Positions 1 through 6,400 are shown, numbered from the stretch's first letter. The stretch: DNA of 8,318 bases from Acidobacteriota bacterium (GCA_021804195.1 JAJZKJ010000078.1:1-8318), one strand, 5' to 3'. Numbers and translations are program-made. Notes: generated from the letters alone by a model not told the origin.

Positions 1-266
1 TGAACCTGGTGTCGAACATCGGCTTCAGGGCTGACGCCACGCATACCACCTGGCAGACCAAAATGGCGGATAGGCCGACTGCTGATATCGGTGAACTGCG
101 CCATCCGACGGCTGTTGAGGTAGCCACCGTAGAAGATCATTGGGACTTTTTGGAAGTGTATAACGGCCGCTCGTTTACGCGGCGCAATCGGCTGCATCGC
201 CGGCTGGCCCGACTTCCGATGCGACTGCTGAAAAAGTGGTTCAGCGGGCTGGATTTGTGGAGTTAA
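1..266 (+). CDS. C-terminal fragment of a probable glycosyltransferase-like protein (5' end outside window)
   Basis: The reading frame is open from the left edge (first full codon at base 3) to a TAA at 264-266, so only about 88 C-terminal residues are visible. The fragment begins with N-L-V-S-N-I-G-F followed by A-D-A-T-H-T-T. From memory this resembles the conserved C-terminal stretch of HlpA-like or nucleotide-diphospho-sugar transferase-type glycosyltransferases, where a similar stretch precedes a hydrophilic tail; I could not confirm this by search. The tail is strongly basic (several RR/RL pairs, residues about 54-75) and ends in W-S. A GTG at 9 could be read as a start, but no ribosome binding site can be judged that close to the edge, and the family-like motif begins before it, so continuation from outside the window is preferred. 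Its last 26 bases overlap the end of the convergent hemerythrin gene. That it is coding is fairly likely; the family call is tentative. Confidence 0.5.
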   Translation, partial: NLVSNIGFRADATHTTWQTKMADRPTADIGELRHPTAVEVATVEDHWDFLEVYNGRSFTRRNRLHRRLARLPMRLLKKWFSGLDLWS

Positions 267-1041
267 CGGGTAGCCAGCCGATGGCGTCGAGGCGTTTACG
301 CACCTGCGGAAAGAGAAGTTCGTCCTCCTCACGGAGGTGCTGCGTATGCTGGGCGTCAAAACCGCGGAGCATCGCGCCCAGTTGGCGCACGCTATCGGGC
401 GTGCCCTGCGAAAACGTGTAGTCGTTCGTCCACAACCTTATCTGCCCCAACAGATCATTGAAGTGGGCATGCTGAGCCTGTAATTCGGTTATGGTAGAGG
501 TTAAGTCATGCGGCGGGCGGGAAGTCAAACGAACGCGATCCAACTCGCGTATTTGCGGGAATAAGTCTTCCTCTTCGCGGCATACATGAGCATTGGCATC
601 AATCTGCAGGTCAAAAAATTGCTCTGCAAGTATGTGCAGCCAGCCGTAGCGGCCGCCCCACTCGCGGCTGGTATGCTCCAGCATGAGCGACAGCCGCGGC
701 AATTCGCGTTTGAGCCAGCTATGACGATGCAGTTCAATGTGTTCGGTCAGTTGCGAAAAGCTGGTAAACACCAGCGCCCCGTCGTGGCGACCGGAGCAAT
801 CCAGCGATTCCGAAAGCAGGTAAAGCGTATGCACCGGGTCTGCCAGAGCTTTGCGGCATAGCTCGTCGCCGGTGGTGCGGGGGCACTTTCGACATTCCAC
901 GCCAAAATGATTGAGAATGCCGGCCTTGCCGGGATGAGTGCAGATCAGCTCTGGCGGCTCGCGCAGCGGCGGGGTCAAGCCGATAGTTGTCCGATCGCCT
1001 GCCTGCTTGTTACGCATTGCGAAGGTTTTTGTCTGCGGCAT
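241..1041 (-). CDS. Hemerythrin-domain protein of the RIC (YtfE/ScdA-like) iron-centre repair type
   Basis: 266 aa. RIC proteins are cytoplasmic di-iron proteins that help repair iron-sulfur clusters damaged by nitric oxide or oxidants. The two-domain RIC layout is visible. The N-terminal part (about 31-80) has an ScdA_N-like I-L-x-x-F-G-V-x-C segment, but with C50-x2-C53 in place of the usual adjacent Cys pair. The hemerythrin bundle (about 95-250) keeps all six expected di-iron ligands by hand alignment to E. coli YtfE: H107, H152, E156, H191, H235 and E239, the last two pairs lying in H-x3-E...L-F-P motifs. A Glu that precedes the third His in YtfE is Gln190 here. Start: ATG at 1041 is preferred over the in-frame GTG at 1053 because GGAGG at 1051-1047 sits 5 bases before it. 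The gene follows the ABC exporter on the same strand after about 260 bases, so it may have its own promoter. The superfamily is secure; the exact repair role is inferred. Confidence 0.82.
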   Translation of the reverse strand: MPQTKTFAMRNKQAGDRTTIGLTPPLREPPELICTHPGKAGILNHFGVECRKCPRTTGDELCRKALADPVHTLYLLSESLDCSGRHDGALVFTSFSQLTEHIELHRHSWLKRELPRLSLMLEHTSREWGGRYGWLHILAEQFFDLQIDANAHVCREEEDLFPQIRELDRVRLTSRPPHDLTSTITELQAQHAHFNDLLGQIRLWTNDYTFSQGTPDSVRQLGAMLRGFDAQHTQHLREEDELLFPQVRKRLDAIGWLPVNSTNPAR

Positions 1042-1046
1042 GTACG

Positions 1047-1051
1047 CCTCC
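1047..1051 (-). promoter_or_regulatory. Shine-Dalgarno GGAGG that decides the start of the hemerythrin gene
   Basis: On the minus strand GGAGG (1051-1047) is followed by a 5-base spacer and ATG (1041-1039). The alternative GTG start at 1053 overlaps this site, which argues for the ATG. Confidence 0.7.
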
Positions 1052-1159
1052 ACGCAAAGAATACCTGACTAAGGCACACAAATTTGTCCGATGCGGGTAC
1101 AAAGGCGGGCCGATAAACCTCGCCAAGGCATACATCGGCTTTCAAGCAAGCGAAAAATA

Positions 1160-1165
1160 ATTATA
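1160..1165 (-). promoter_or_regulatory. Possible -10 box for the hemerythrin gene
   Basis: TATAAT reads on the minus strand at 1165-1160 within an AT-rich patch (about 1151-1185) in an otherwise GC-rich spacer. It would give a leader of about 110 bases before the ATG at 1041. I found no convincing -35 hexamer at the right distance, and no clear FNR- or NsrR-type operator, although RIC genes are often controlled by such regulators. The rest of the 1042-1300 spacer shows no supported gene and no convincing terminator. Confidence 0.3.
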
Positions 1166-1300
1166 AAGACCCAAATAAGTGTTATCAGACATGCAGACAG
1201 GTGGGCTGTATTGTCGGCGGTCGTCCGTGCAGGCCGTGCGGTTGCCAGAGGCGCGGTGCCCGCCCATCGCCCCAGGATTTGAAGGCTGGCAATAACACCC

Positions 1301-3463
1301 TTAAACCGTCGGGAGCGGTTCGTCGGCCGCAGCGGCGGCGTTGACCGGGGCATCGCCGTGTATAAGCTGCGTTTCGCAAAGTCTTTGGTATGGCTCGCAG
1401 GTTTTAAGCAAGTCGTCGTGCCGCCCCATGCCCGCGACCACGCCCTTATCGAGGCATACGATCAAATCTGCCGACACGACTGTGCTGAACCGGTGCGCGA
1501 TGACAAACGTCGTGCGGTCGCGACGAAACTCTTCGAGGGCTTGAGATATTTTCGCTTCGCTTTCGGCATCTACCTGGCTTAGCGCCTCATCGAGAATAAG
1601 GATGGCCGGGTCGCGCAAAATGGCGCGTGCAATGGCGATGCGTTGCCGTTGGCCGCCCGAAAGCCGCGCCCCGCCCTGGCCTATCGGCGTATCGTAGCCT
1701 TGCGGCATGGCGCGGATGAACTCATCGGCAAAACTCCGCTGGGCGGCCTCCAACACGCGCTGGCGCGACGCATGCCGCGCTCCGTAGGCAATGTTGTTGT
1801 AGGCGGTGTCCGCGAAGAGAGCGGTCTCCTGCGTTACCAGGCCGATTTGCTTGCGCAGCGAAGCCAGCGACACCCCGGCGGTATCTATGCCGTCTACAAG
1901 CACGCGCCCTGTGGTTGGCGGATACAGGCGAGGCAGCAGCGACAGCAGCGTTGTTTTTCCTGACCCGTTCGTGCCAACAACGGCAACCATCTGGCCGTGT
2001 TGAACCGTAAAGTCAACATCACGCAGCACCATTTCATCGTGGCCGGGGTATTTGAAGCTCACATGCTCAAAAACAATGCTTGCGCTATGCCGCGGCAGGC
2101 GGGGAAGCGTGTGCGAAAGATTTTCTTCCGGTGGAAGATCTATGATGGCAAAGCAGCGATTGGCGGCCGCTTTGGCCATTTGAATTTTGTTGTTCACATC
2201 ATTGAGTTTGCGCAGAGGATCAAAGATGGCCAATAGACAACCTAGCACCAAAAAGAAAGAGTATTTATCTATCGAGCCGTCAAGCACGAGGTGGGCCGCC
2301 AAAATCAGCGGCACACTCACGAGCATGATCGTCATGGTTTCAAACGCGGGCCGCGACACGGCCAGGTAATGCAGCACCCTGCGCACCGATTTAAACAGCG
2401 TACGGTTGGCTCGGGCGAATCGCCGGCGCTCATACCCCGCTGATGAATAAGCCTTTACCACACGAATATTCGCCAGGGCTTCGTTGCTGACGGCCACCAT
2501 TTCCGACCAGCCCCGTAGGCCGCGATCCATGGCTTTATTGATGCGTTTGCCCAACTTGCGAATGACAATACCCACCGGCGGCAGCAAAATGAGAGTGCCC
2601 ACAAACAACCGCCAGTCCACCAGCAGGGCCATAATCGCCACGCCGATGGCTTTGGTAGGCTCCAAAATAGCCCGGCCCAGCAGCATGGAAACGCCATCGT
2701 ATAAGCTGGCGGTGTCTACCGTAATGCGGCTGATTAAATCGTTCGTGCCATTGCGAACCGTATACGAAATTGGCAAATCCAAAATGCGATCAAACAGCCG
2801 GCGGCGAATGGCGATGACCACCTGCAGAGTGATTTCGCTGCTTAAAAAAGTCTGGTAATAGCGAAAAATGCTGCCGACTATACATAAGCTGATAAACACC
2901 ACAACAATCCACATCAGGCTTTGAAACCGGCCGTGCGGCAGCCAGTGGGCGCTGGTAAACAGTATGTAGGTCTTCCAATGTAGCGGCGCTAAAACAACGG
3001 CTATGTTCTGCGCGGATACACGGCCATTGGCCGCAATCGCCAGCGTCGCCTTTGACCCTGGCGGAGCCTCGGCCAGAGCCGCCATCATTTTTAACCAGGA
3101 ATGGTGCACGGCCGGTGTGCCCCCAGGTCCGGGAACGCGGACTTGGGTTATTTGATCGCCCGGCAGCAGGCTTTTGAGCACCGGAAGGACTTGCTTTGTT
3201 GGTTTGCGCACCACAATCGAAAGGCTGCCGTGCTGCACCGAGCGGTACAACGGCAGGAGCTCAAGGCCAAGGCGGTCCTGTACGGCCTGCAGGTTGGCCC
3301 AGCCATGGACGCCCTCGGAACTCAAAAATATCTTCATCACCGGAAACAGCGTAGCGACGCCCGACGCATAAGAAAAGCTTACGCCAATGGCACAAATAAA
3401 GGATAGCAACACCTTAAACCGATACGGCCATATTGCCTTGATGACCCGCCAAAATCCCTGCAT
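1301..3463 (-). CDS. MsbA-like ABC exporter, fused membrane and ATPase domains, with a large extracytoplasmic segment
   Basis: 720 aa half-transporter, expected to act as a homodimer in the cytoplasmic membrane and export a lipid, lipid-linked glycan or other hydrophobic substrate; the substrate is not deducible. Order: TM1 (about 18-40), a hydrophilic stretch of about 140 residues (42-181), then the remaining membrane helices (TM2 about 182-203, others to about 420), then the nucleotide-binding domain (about 462-690). ATPase motifs seen: Walker A G-T-N-G-S-G-K-T (497-504), Q-loop Q545, signature L-S-G-G-Q (601-605), Walker B ending D625-E626, H-loop H657. The motif after Walker B reads A-L-S-Q-V-D rather than the common A-T-S-A-L-D. 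It is longer than the usual 580-600 aa of MsbA-type exporters because of the 42-181 segment and an Ala-rich tail of about 20 residues. The ATG at 3463 is preferred; an in-frame TTG at 3490 would add 9 residues. The nearest minus-strand gene downstream is the hemerythrin gene. Confidence 0.92.
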   Translation of the reverse strand: MQGFWRVIKAIWPYRFKVLLSFICAIGVSFSYASGVATLFPVMKIFLSSEGVHGWANLQAVQDRLGLELLPLYRSVQHGSLSIVVRKPTKQVLPVLKSLLPGDQITQVRVPGPGGTPAVHHSWLKMMAALAEAPPGSKATLAIAANGRVSAQNIAVVLAPLHWKTYILFTSAHWLPHGRFQSLMWIVVVFISLCIVGSIFRYYQTFLSSEITLQVVIAIRRRLFDRILDLPISYTVRNGTNDLISRITVDTASLYDGVSMLLGRAILEPTKAIGVAIMALLVDWRLFVGTLILLPPVGIVIRKLGKRINKAMDRGLRGWSEMVAVSNEALANIRVVKAYSSAGYERRRFARANRTLFKSVRRVLHYLAVSRPAFETMTIMLVSVPLILAAHLVLDGSIDKYSFFLVLGCLLAIFDPLRKLNDVNNKIQMAKAAANRCFAIIDLPPEENLSHTLPRLPRHSASIVFEHVSFKYPGHDEMVLRDVDFTVQHGQMVAVVGTNGSGKTTLLSLLPRLYPPTTGRVLVDGIDTAGVSLASLRKQIGLVTQETALFADTAYNNIAYGARHASRQRVLEAAQRSFADEFIRAMPQGYDTPIGQGGARLSGGQRQRIAIARAILRDPAILILDEALSQVDAESEAKISQALEEFRRDRTTFVIAHRFSTVVSADLIVCLDKGVVAGMGRHDDLLKTCEPYQRLCETQLIHGDAPVNAAAAADEPLPTV

Positions 3464-3498
3464 ATTGTAGCCCGCTTCCACAAGACCCAAAACCGGCC

Positions 3499-3504
3499 AT
3501 TATA
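3499..3504 (-). promoter_or_regulatory. Probable -10 box for the ABC exporter
   Basis: TATAAT reads on the minus strand at 3504-3499. It predicts a transcript start near 3492, leaving a leader of about 29 bases to the ATG at 3463; the in-frame TTG at 3490 would be almost leaderless. Possible -35 matches (T-T-T-C-A-A with a 16-base spacer, T-T-G-T-T-T with 19) are weak. The site forms the left side of a divergent promoter region with the DUF2752 operon. Confidence 0.45.
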
Positions 3505-3621
3505 CGCCGCCGGGCTAACATTGAAACAAATTGCTTCGGCGCGATGCAACGCAATAGCCTAAAATTACGGCAGCGGCTTCTTTCGACCGCTCCGCTCGCG
3601 TGCCTCGCCGTGGCAACCTGC

Positions 3622-3627
3622 TATAAT
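3622..3627 (+). promoter_or_regulatory. -10 box of the DUF2752 operon; predicted leaderless start
   Basis: TATAAT at 3622-3627 ends only 8 bases before the ATG at 3636. A transcript normally begins about 7 bases after the -10 box, that is at or within a base or two of this ATG, so the mRNA would have essentially no 5' leader. In agreement, no Shine-Dalgarno sequence precedes the ATG. No good -35 is seen in the GC-rich upstream sequence. The decamer GCTATAATCG (3620-3629) recurs exactly at 6483-6492 before the UVR-motif gene. Confidence 0.55.
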
Positions 3628-3635
3628 CGTGCTCC

Positions 3636-4136
3636 ATGAGCAGCGTCGCGTCCAACCAGAATGTGCCCCACAAGTTCAGCCGCGCTGCGGAACTTGATCG
3701 CACCCTTGCAGTGCGGTTATGGGGTTTGTTTTTTCTGGTGTTTTGTGGCGGTATTCTGGGCGTGGGGCTGTACCTGCACCCCAGCCACAAGGGCTTTGCG
3801 CAACGCGAACTGGGCCTGCCGCCCTGCGGCTTTCTCCTGGCTACCGGCTATCCGTGCCCTACCTGCGGGTACACTACGGCGGTATCTTACGTAAGCCACG
3901 GCGAATGGCTTATGGCATTGGCCGCGCAGCCCGCCGGGGCGGCCTTCGGCTTTTTAGCCCTGGCGTTTTTTGTGCTCGGTACGTTGTCGGTGGTTAAGGG
4001 GCGATGGTATGGCCCATCCCCTTTTTGGCTGGGGTGGCATTGGCAGCGCATCTGCTGGGTTTCGCTGCTGATTGTGCTTTTGGGTTGGGGCTATAAAGTG
4101 CTGGTCGTACGCGACTTTTTCGGGCATCATGGCTGA
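3636..4136 (+). CDS. DUF2752-family membrane protein
   Basis: 166 aa integral membrane protein. It carries the DUF2752 hallmark C-P-T-C-G-Y-T-T-A (74-82), preceded by P-P-C-G-F (62-66). Three hydrophobic helices are seen at about 28-47, 101-121 and 137-157, with the Cys-rich segment between the first two. The function of DUF2752 is unknown; the conserved C-x2-C invites metal binding or a redox role, but that is speculation. The length is typical of the family. The start is the ATG at 3636 just after a TATAAT box, implying leaderless translation; an upstream extension would cross the promoter. It is the first gene of a + strand cluster: the first lipoprotein begins 31 bases after its TGA, with no terminator between. 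The family call is secure, the cellular role unknown. Confidence 0.88.
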   Translation: MSSVASNQNVPHKFSRAAELDRTLAVRLWGLFFLVFCGGILGVGLYLHPSHKGFAQRELGLPPCGFLLATGYPCPTCGYTTAVSYVSHGEWLMALAAQPAGAAFGFLALAFFVLGTLSVVKGRWYGPSPFWLGWHWQRICWVSLLIVLLGWGYKVLVVRDFFGHHG

Positions 4137-4167
4137 CAGGCCCGACGCCGCGTTTGAGGAACATCGA

Positions 4168-4830
4168 ATGATTCAAATGACATCGCACCGACTCCTGCTT
4201 CGTTTGCTGGCTTTGACAACTCTTTTGCTGGCGGGCACATGCCTGGGTGGCTGCGGCTTTTTTGCCGCTGCCGCGCAGCGCTCGGTAGGCGTAAAGGTTT
4301 CCGCCCCCTACCACGGTTTGGCTGGCCACAGTGTAGCCGTGGTGGTTTATGAAGATTCATCCACGGCGTTTATGTACCCGCAGGCGCGGCAGGAAGTGGC
4401 CGCATTCGTTTCGCGGGAAATTCAGGACAAAATTCCCACCGCCAAAGTGTTGGACTACAACCTTGTGCTGCAATATCAGGATCAAACCCCTTCCTGGGAT
4501 GCCCTGCCGATCAAAACCATCGGCAAGCATTTCGGCGTAGATCGCGTGTTGTATTTGGAGCTGACCGAATATAGCACCCATGCCGCCGGGGCCGAGCACC
4601 TGCTCCAGGGCCATATCGCGGCTAACGTGATGGTATACGATACCACAATGCCGGGCGATGGGCGGGTATTTTCACAAAGTGTTGCCGCATCCTGGCCGCG
4701 CGGCGGCCCGGAACCCGTGCTTGATAACGACGATAATCTGGTGCGTATGCGCACGCTGGACGCCTTTTCCGGCAAACTTATCAAATTCTTTGCAGATTGG
4801 CGCGACTATGGGATGGGCAACAATGAATAA
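4168..4830 (+). CDS. Small lipoprotein, tandem paralogue 1, function unknown
   Basis: 220 aa. A basic N-terminus and a hydrophobic stretch end in the lipobox L-G-G-C with lipidated C29, so the mature protein of about 192 residues should be membrane-anchored and face the periplasm. The body alternates strands and helices: V-A-V-V-V-Y-E-D (56-63), a helix of about 70-88, F-G-V-D-R-V-L-Y-L-E-L-T-E-Y (122-135), A-N-V-M-V-Y-D (152-158), and a C-terminal helix of about 198-212. This order recalls the periplasmic fold of LpoB, CsgG and GNA1162 (DUF799) lipoproteins, but I see no family signature, so this is only a structural impression. The ATG at 4168 is chosen because GAGGA (4156-4160) lies 7 bases upstream and it places the signal peptide at the N-terminus. 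Longer in-frame starts run into the DUF2752 gene. The next gene begins inside its stop region, so translation is probably coupled. Confidence 0.8.
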   Translation: MIQMTSHRLLLRLLALTTLLLAGTCLGGCGFFAAAAQRSVGVKVSAPYHGLAGHSVAVVVYEDSSTAFMYPQARQEVAAFVSREIQDKIPTAKVLDYNLVLQYQDQTPSWDALPIKTIGKHFGVDRVLYLELTEYSTHAAGAEHLLQGHIAANVMVYDTTMPGDGRVFSQSVAASWPRGGPEPVLDNDDNLVRMRTLDAFSGKLIKFFADWRDYGMGNNE

Positions 4831-5470
4831 TCGTCGCAGGCTTTTGCTCGCAGCTCTTGTGCTGCCGACGCTGCTGACTCTGGCCGGCTGCGAGGTGGGG
4901 TATTTTATATTTGGCCAGGGCGACCAACCGGCGGTGTTTAAGATTCCTAAACAATCGCGCGTGCTGGTGCTGGTGGACAAGGCGGCCAACAGCCCCATGA
5001 CCGTTTCAGACTTGCAATCGCTGATCAACACCATGAACCTGCTGCTTTATCAAAATAAAGTGGCCACTCAGTTTGTGCCGGCGTTTCGTCTTACCAACCT
5101 GCAGCGCAACACCGAGTTGTATCAGTCCATGGGCATTGCCGATATTGCCGCCGCCGTGCGGGCCGATATTGTCATTTACATCTATCTGCGAAAGTTTTCC
5201 GCCAAGCTTATCAGCGACAAACAGATTTCGGAAGGTTACGCCTCGGCGATCGTAAAAGTGGTGGATAAAAACGGCACGCGGCTGTGGCCCAAGGATGCCA
5301 CCGATGGCTACCCCATTACAGTAAAAATTCCACAGGCGCTGGCTTCGTCGCAATCGTCTGCGGCGGTGCACAATGCCCTGATTCAGGCCGTGGCGCAAAA
5401 AGTAGCATTGCTCTTCTACAGCCACCCGCAAAACAGCGCTGCCAATGCCGAAAGTTCGGCCAATCAGTAA
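4823..5470 (+). CDS. Small lipoprotein, tandem paralogue 2, function unknown
   Basis: 215 aa. An N-terminal M-N-N-R-R-R and a hydrophobic stretch end in L-A-G-C with lipidated C23. The ATG at 4823 overlaps the TAA of the preceding gene (4828-4830) by 8 bases, and GGGATGGG lies just upstream, which suggests coupled translation. The layout parallels the first lipoprotein: a first strand R-V-L-V-L-V-D-K (46-53), helix (about 60-76), R-A-D-I-V-I-Y-I-Y-L-R-K-F (113-125), then A-I-V-K-V-V-D with N-G-T-R-L-W (142-155), and a C-terminal helix (about 181-198). The 'hydrophobic strand, D, then W after a short turn' pattern is common in LpoB/CsgG-like lipoproteins. It ends in a low-complexity A/S/N tail. 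It is the last gene of the cluster and faces deoC, 53 bases away. Lipoprotein status is well supported; function is unknown. Confidence 0.8.
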   Translation: MNNRRRLLLAALVLPTLLTLAGCEVGYFIFGQGDQPAVFKIPKQSRVLVLVDKAANSPMTVSDLQSLINTMNLLLYQNKVATQFVPAFRLTNLQRNTELYQSMGIADIAAAVRADIVIYIYLRKFSAKLISDKQISEGYASAIVKVVDKNGTRLWPKDATDGYPITVKIPQALASSQSSAAVHNALIQAVAQKVALLFYSHPQNSAANAESSANQ

Positions 5471-5523
5471 CGCCGCGCAATGCCCGGGTGCGACCCATGC
5501 GCCTGCGGCCCGCAATGTCTGTT

Positions 5524-6255
5524 TTATAATTTCAGTGCGGCGGCTTCCCGCAGAATCGCGACGCCGGCCGAGCAACCGAGCCGATCGGCCCCGGCCGCCA
5601 ACATGGCCTGCGCCGTTGCGAGGTCTCGTATACCGCCGGCGGCTTTTACCCTCAAGCCATGGCCGTGCTTTTTCAACAGAGCCACACCGGCAAGCGTGGC
5701 CCCGCCCGCCGGGTGAAAACCCGTGCTGGTTTTTACATAGTGGGCCTGGGCCTGCCAGGCAGCTCGACACCCAAGGGCGATTTGCCGCGGAGTCAAAATC
5801 GCCGTTTCGAGAATCACCTTGATTTTAACGCCCGGATTTTCGCGCTGGGCGGCCCGCACAACCGCTCGAATGTCGCGCTGCACCTGGGCCTCATCGCCCA
5901 TTAACAGCGGCCCAAGGGCGACCACCATGTCAATTTCCATTGCACCGTCGGCAACACATTGCGCTGCCTCGGCAGCTTTTATGGCGGTTGTTGACGCCCC
6001 CAACGGAAAGCCGACACACGCACAGACGACGACCGTGCGGCGATTGTCAACGGCCCCGCGCGCCGGGCTGATAATCTCCCGCTGCCGCTTTGCCAGTTCC
6101 CGAGATGCCAGCTTGACCCATCGCGGGTTGATGCACACGGCGGCAAAGCGCCAGCGAACCGCCTCGGCAGCCAGACGAAGAATTTGCTTTTCGGTTGCTT
6201 CAGCCTTGAGCAAGGTGTGGTCAATAGCCGCGGCAAGGGACTCGGCATTATGCAT
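5524..6255 (-). CDS. deoC: Deoxyribose-phosphate aldolase
   Basis: 243 aa cytoplasmic class I aldolase that cleaves 2-deoxy-D-ribose 5-phosphate to glyceraldehyde 3-phosphate and acetaldehyde in deoxynucleoside breakdown. A TIM-barrel family pattern is plain: D-H-T-L-L (12-16), V-G-F-P-L-G (81-86), E-I-D-M-V (107-111) with the catalytic Asp at 109, K-V-I-L-E-T (146-151), the Schiff-base lysine in Y-V-K-T-S-T-G-F (K175), and V-K-A-A-G-G-I-R (K204). All three catalytic residues are present. Between about residues 53 and 75 it has roughly 12 more residues than short family members, before the V-G-F-P-L-G strand. The ATG at 6255 is preferred over upstream starts because AGGAG (6265-6261) sits 5 bases before it and D-H-T-L-L then falls at the usual position. 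No other nucleoside-salvage gene is adjacent, so it looks monocistronic. Confidence 0.95.
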   Translation of the reverse strand: MHNAESLAAAIDHTLLKAEATEKQILRLAAEAVRWRFAAVCINPRWVKLASRELAKRQREIISPARGAVDNRRTVVVCACVGFPLGASTTAIKAAEAAQCVADGAMEIDMVVALGPLLMGDEAQVQRDIRAVVRAAQRENPGVKIKVILETAILTPRQIALGCRAAWQAQAHYVKTSTGFHPAGGATLAGVALLKKHGHGLRVKAAGGIRDLATAQAMLAAGADRLGCSAGVAILREAAALKL

Positions 6256-6260
6256 GAACG

Positions 6261-6265
6261 CTCCT
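6261..6265 (-). promoter_or_regulatory. Shine-Dalgarno AGGAG of deoC
   Basis: AGGAG on the minus strand (6265-6261), embedded in A-A-A-A-A-G-G-A-G, lies 5 bases before the ATG at 6255-6253 and decides that start over longer in-frame alternatives. Confidence 0.7.
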
Positions 6266-6324
6266 TTTTCAGGCCAGTGTTCTGTTGAGCCTGCAAGGCC
6301 AGTCGGTTGCAAAGCGGCGACGGA

Positions 6325-6379
6325 CTGCAGCCTACCGCAGGATACAAGCCCGCAGGCTTGCGCGGCAAACGATTGCCGC
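6325..6379 (-). other. Hairpin-rich segment of the deoC leader
   Basis: Two clean stem-loops and one weak one lie in a row between the putative deoC promoter and its start. 6362-6379: a 7-bp stem (GCGGCAA with TTGCCGC) around a 4-base loop. 6345-6360: a 6-bp stem (CAAGCC with GGCTTG) around a 4-base loop, only one base away. 6325-6340: a 4-bp stem (CTGC with GCAG). C-C-T-G-C-G-G recurs on the minus strand in the second and third. It does not match a riboswitch class I can name; it could be an RNA regulatory leader or a genomic repeat unit. Confidence 0.45.
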
Positions 6380-6386
6380 TGCGGAT

Positions 6387-6392
6387 ATTATA
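6387..6392 (-). promoter_or_regulatory. Possible -10 box of deoC
   Basis: TATAAT reads on the minus strand at 6392-6387 and would give a leader of about 125 bases that includes the hairpins at 6325-6379. No good -35 is seen; that position is occupied by a GC-rich inverted repeat (6401-6423). Confidence 0.35.
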
Positions 6393-6400
6393 AAATGCGG

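Noticed and set aside
1069..1353. A 94-codon minus-strand frame with a hydrophobic stretch, in the spacer between the ABC and hemerythrin genes
   Set aside because: It overlaps the 3' end of the ABC gene in another frame, has no recognisable family, and its composition looks like out-of-frame reading.
3515..3790. A 91-codon minus-strand frame over the divergent promoter region
   Set aside because: It crosses both the DUF2752 start and the promoter boxes and has no domain.
5471..5523. Possible bidirectional terminator between the second lipoprotein and deoC
   Set aside because: Only short stems can be drawn (GGGT/ACCC with GCGCA/TGCGC outside a bulge), and T-runs are not placed properly.
5006..5770. 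A 254-codon minus-strand frame over the second lipoprotein and the deoC 3' end
   Set aside because: Antisense shadow of two well-supported genes; rich in Arg, Gly and His with no domain.
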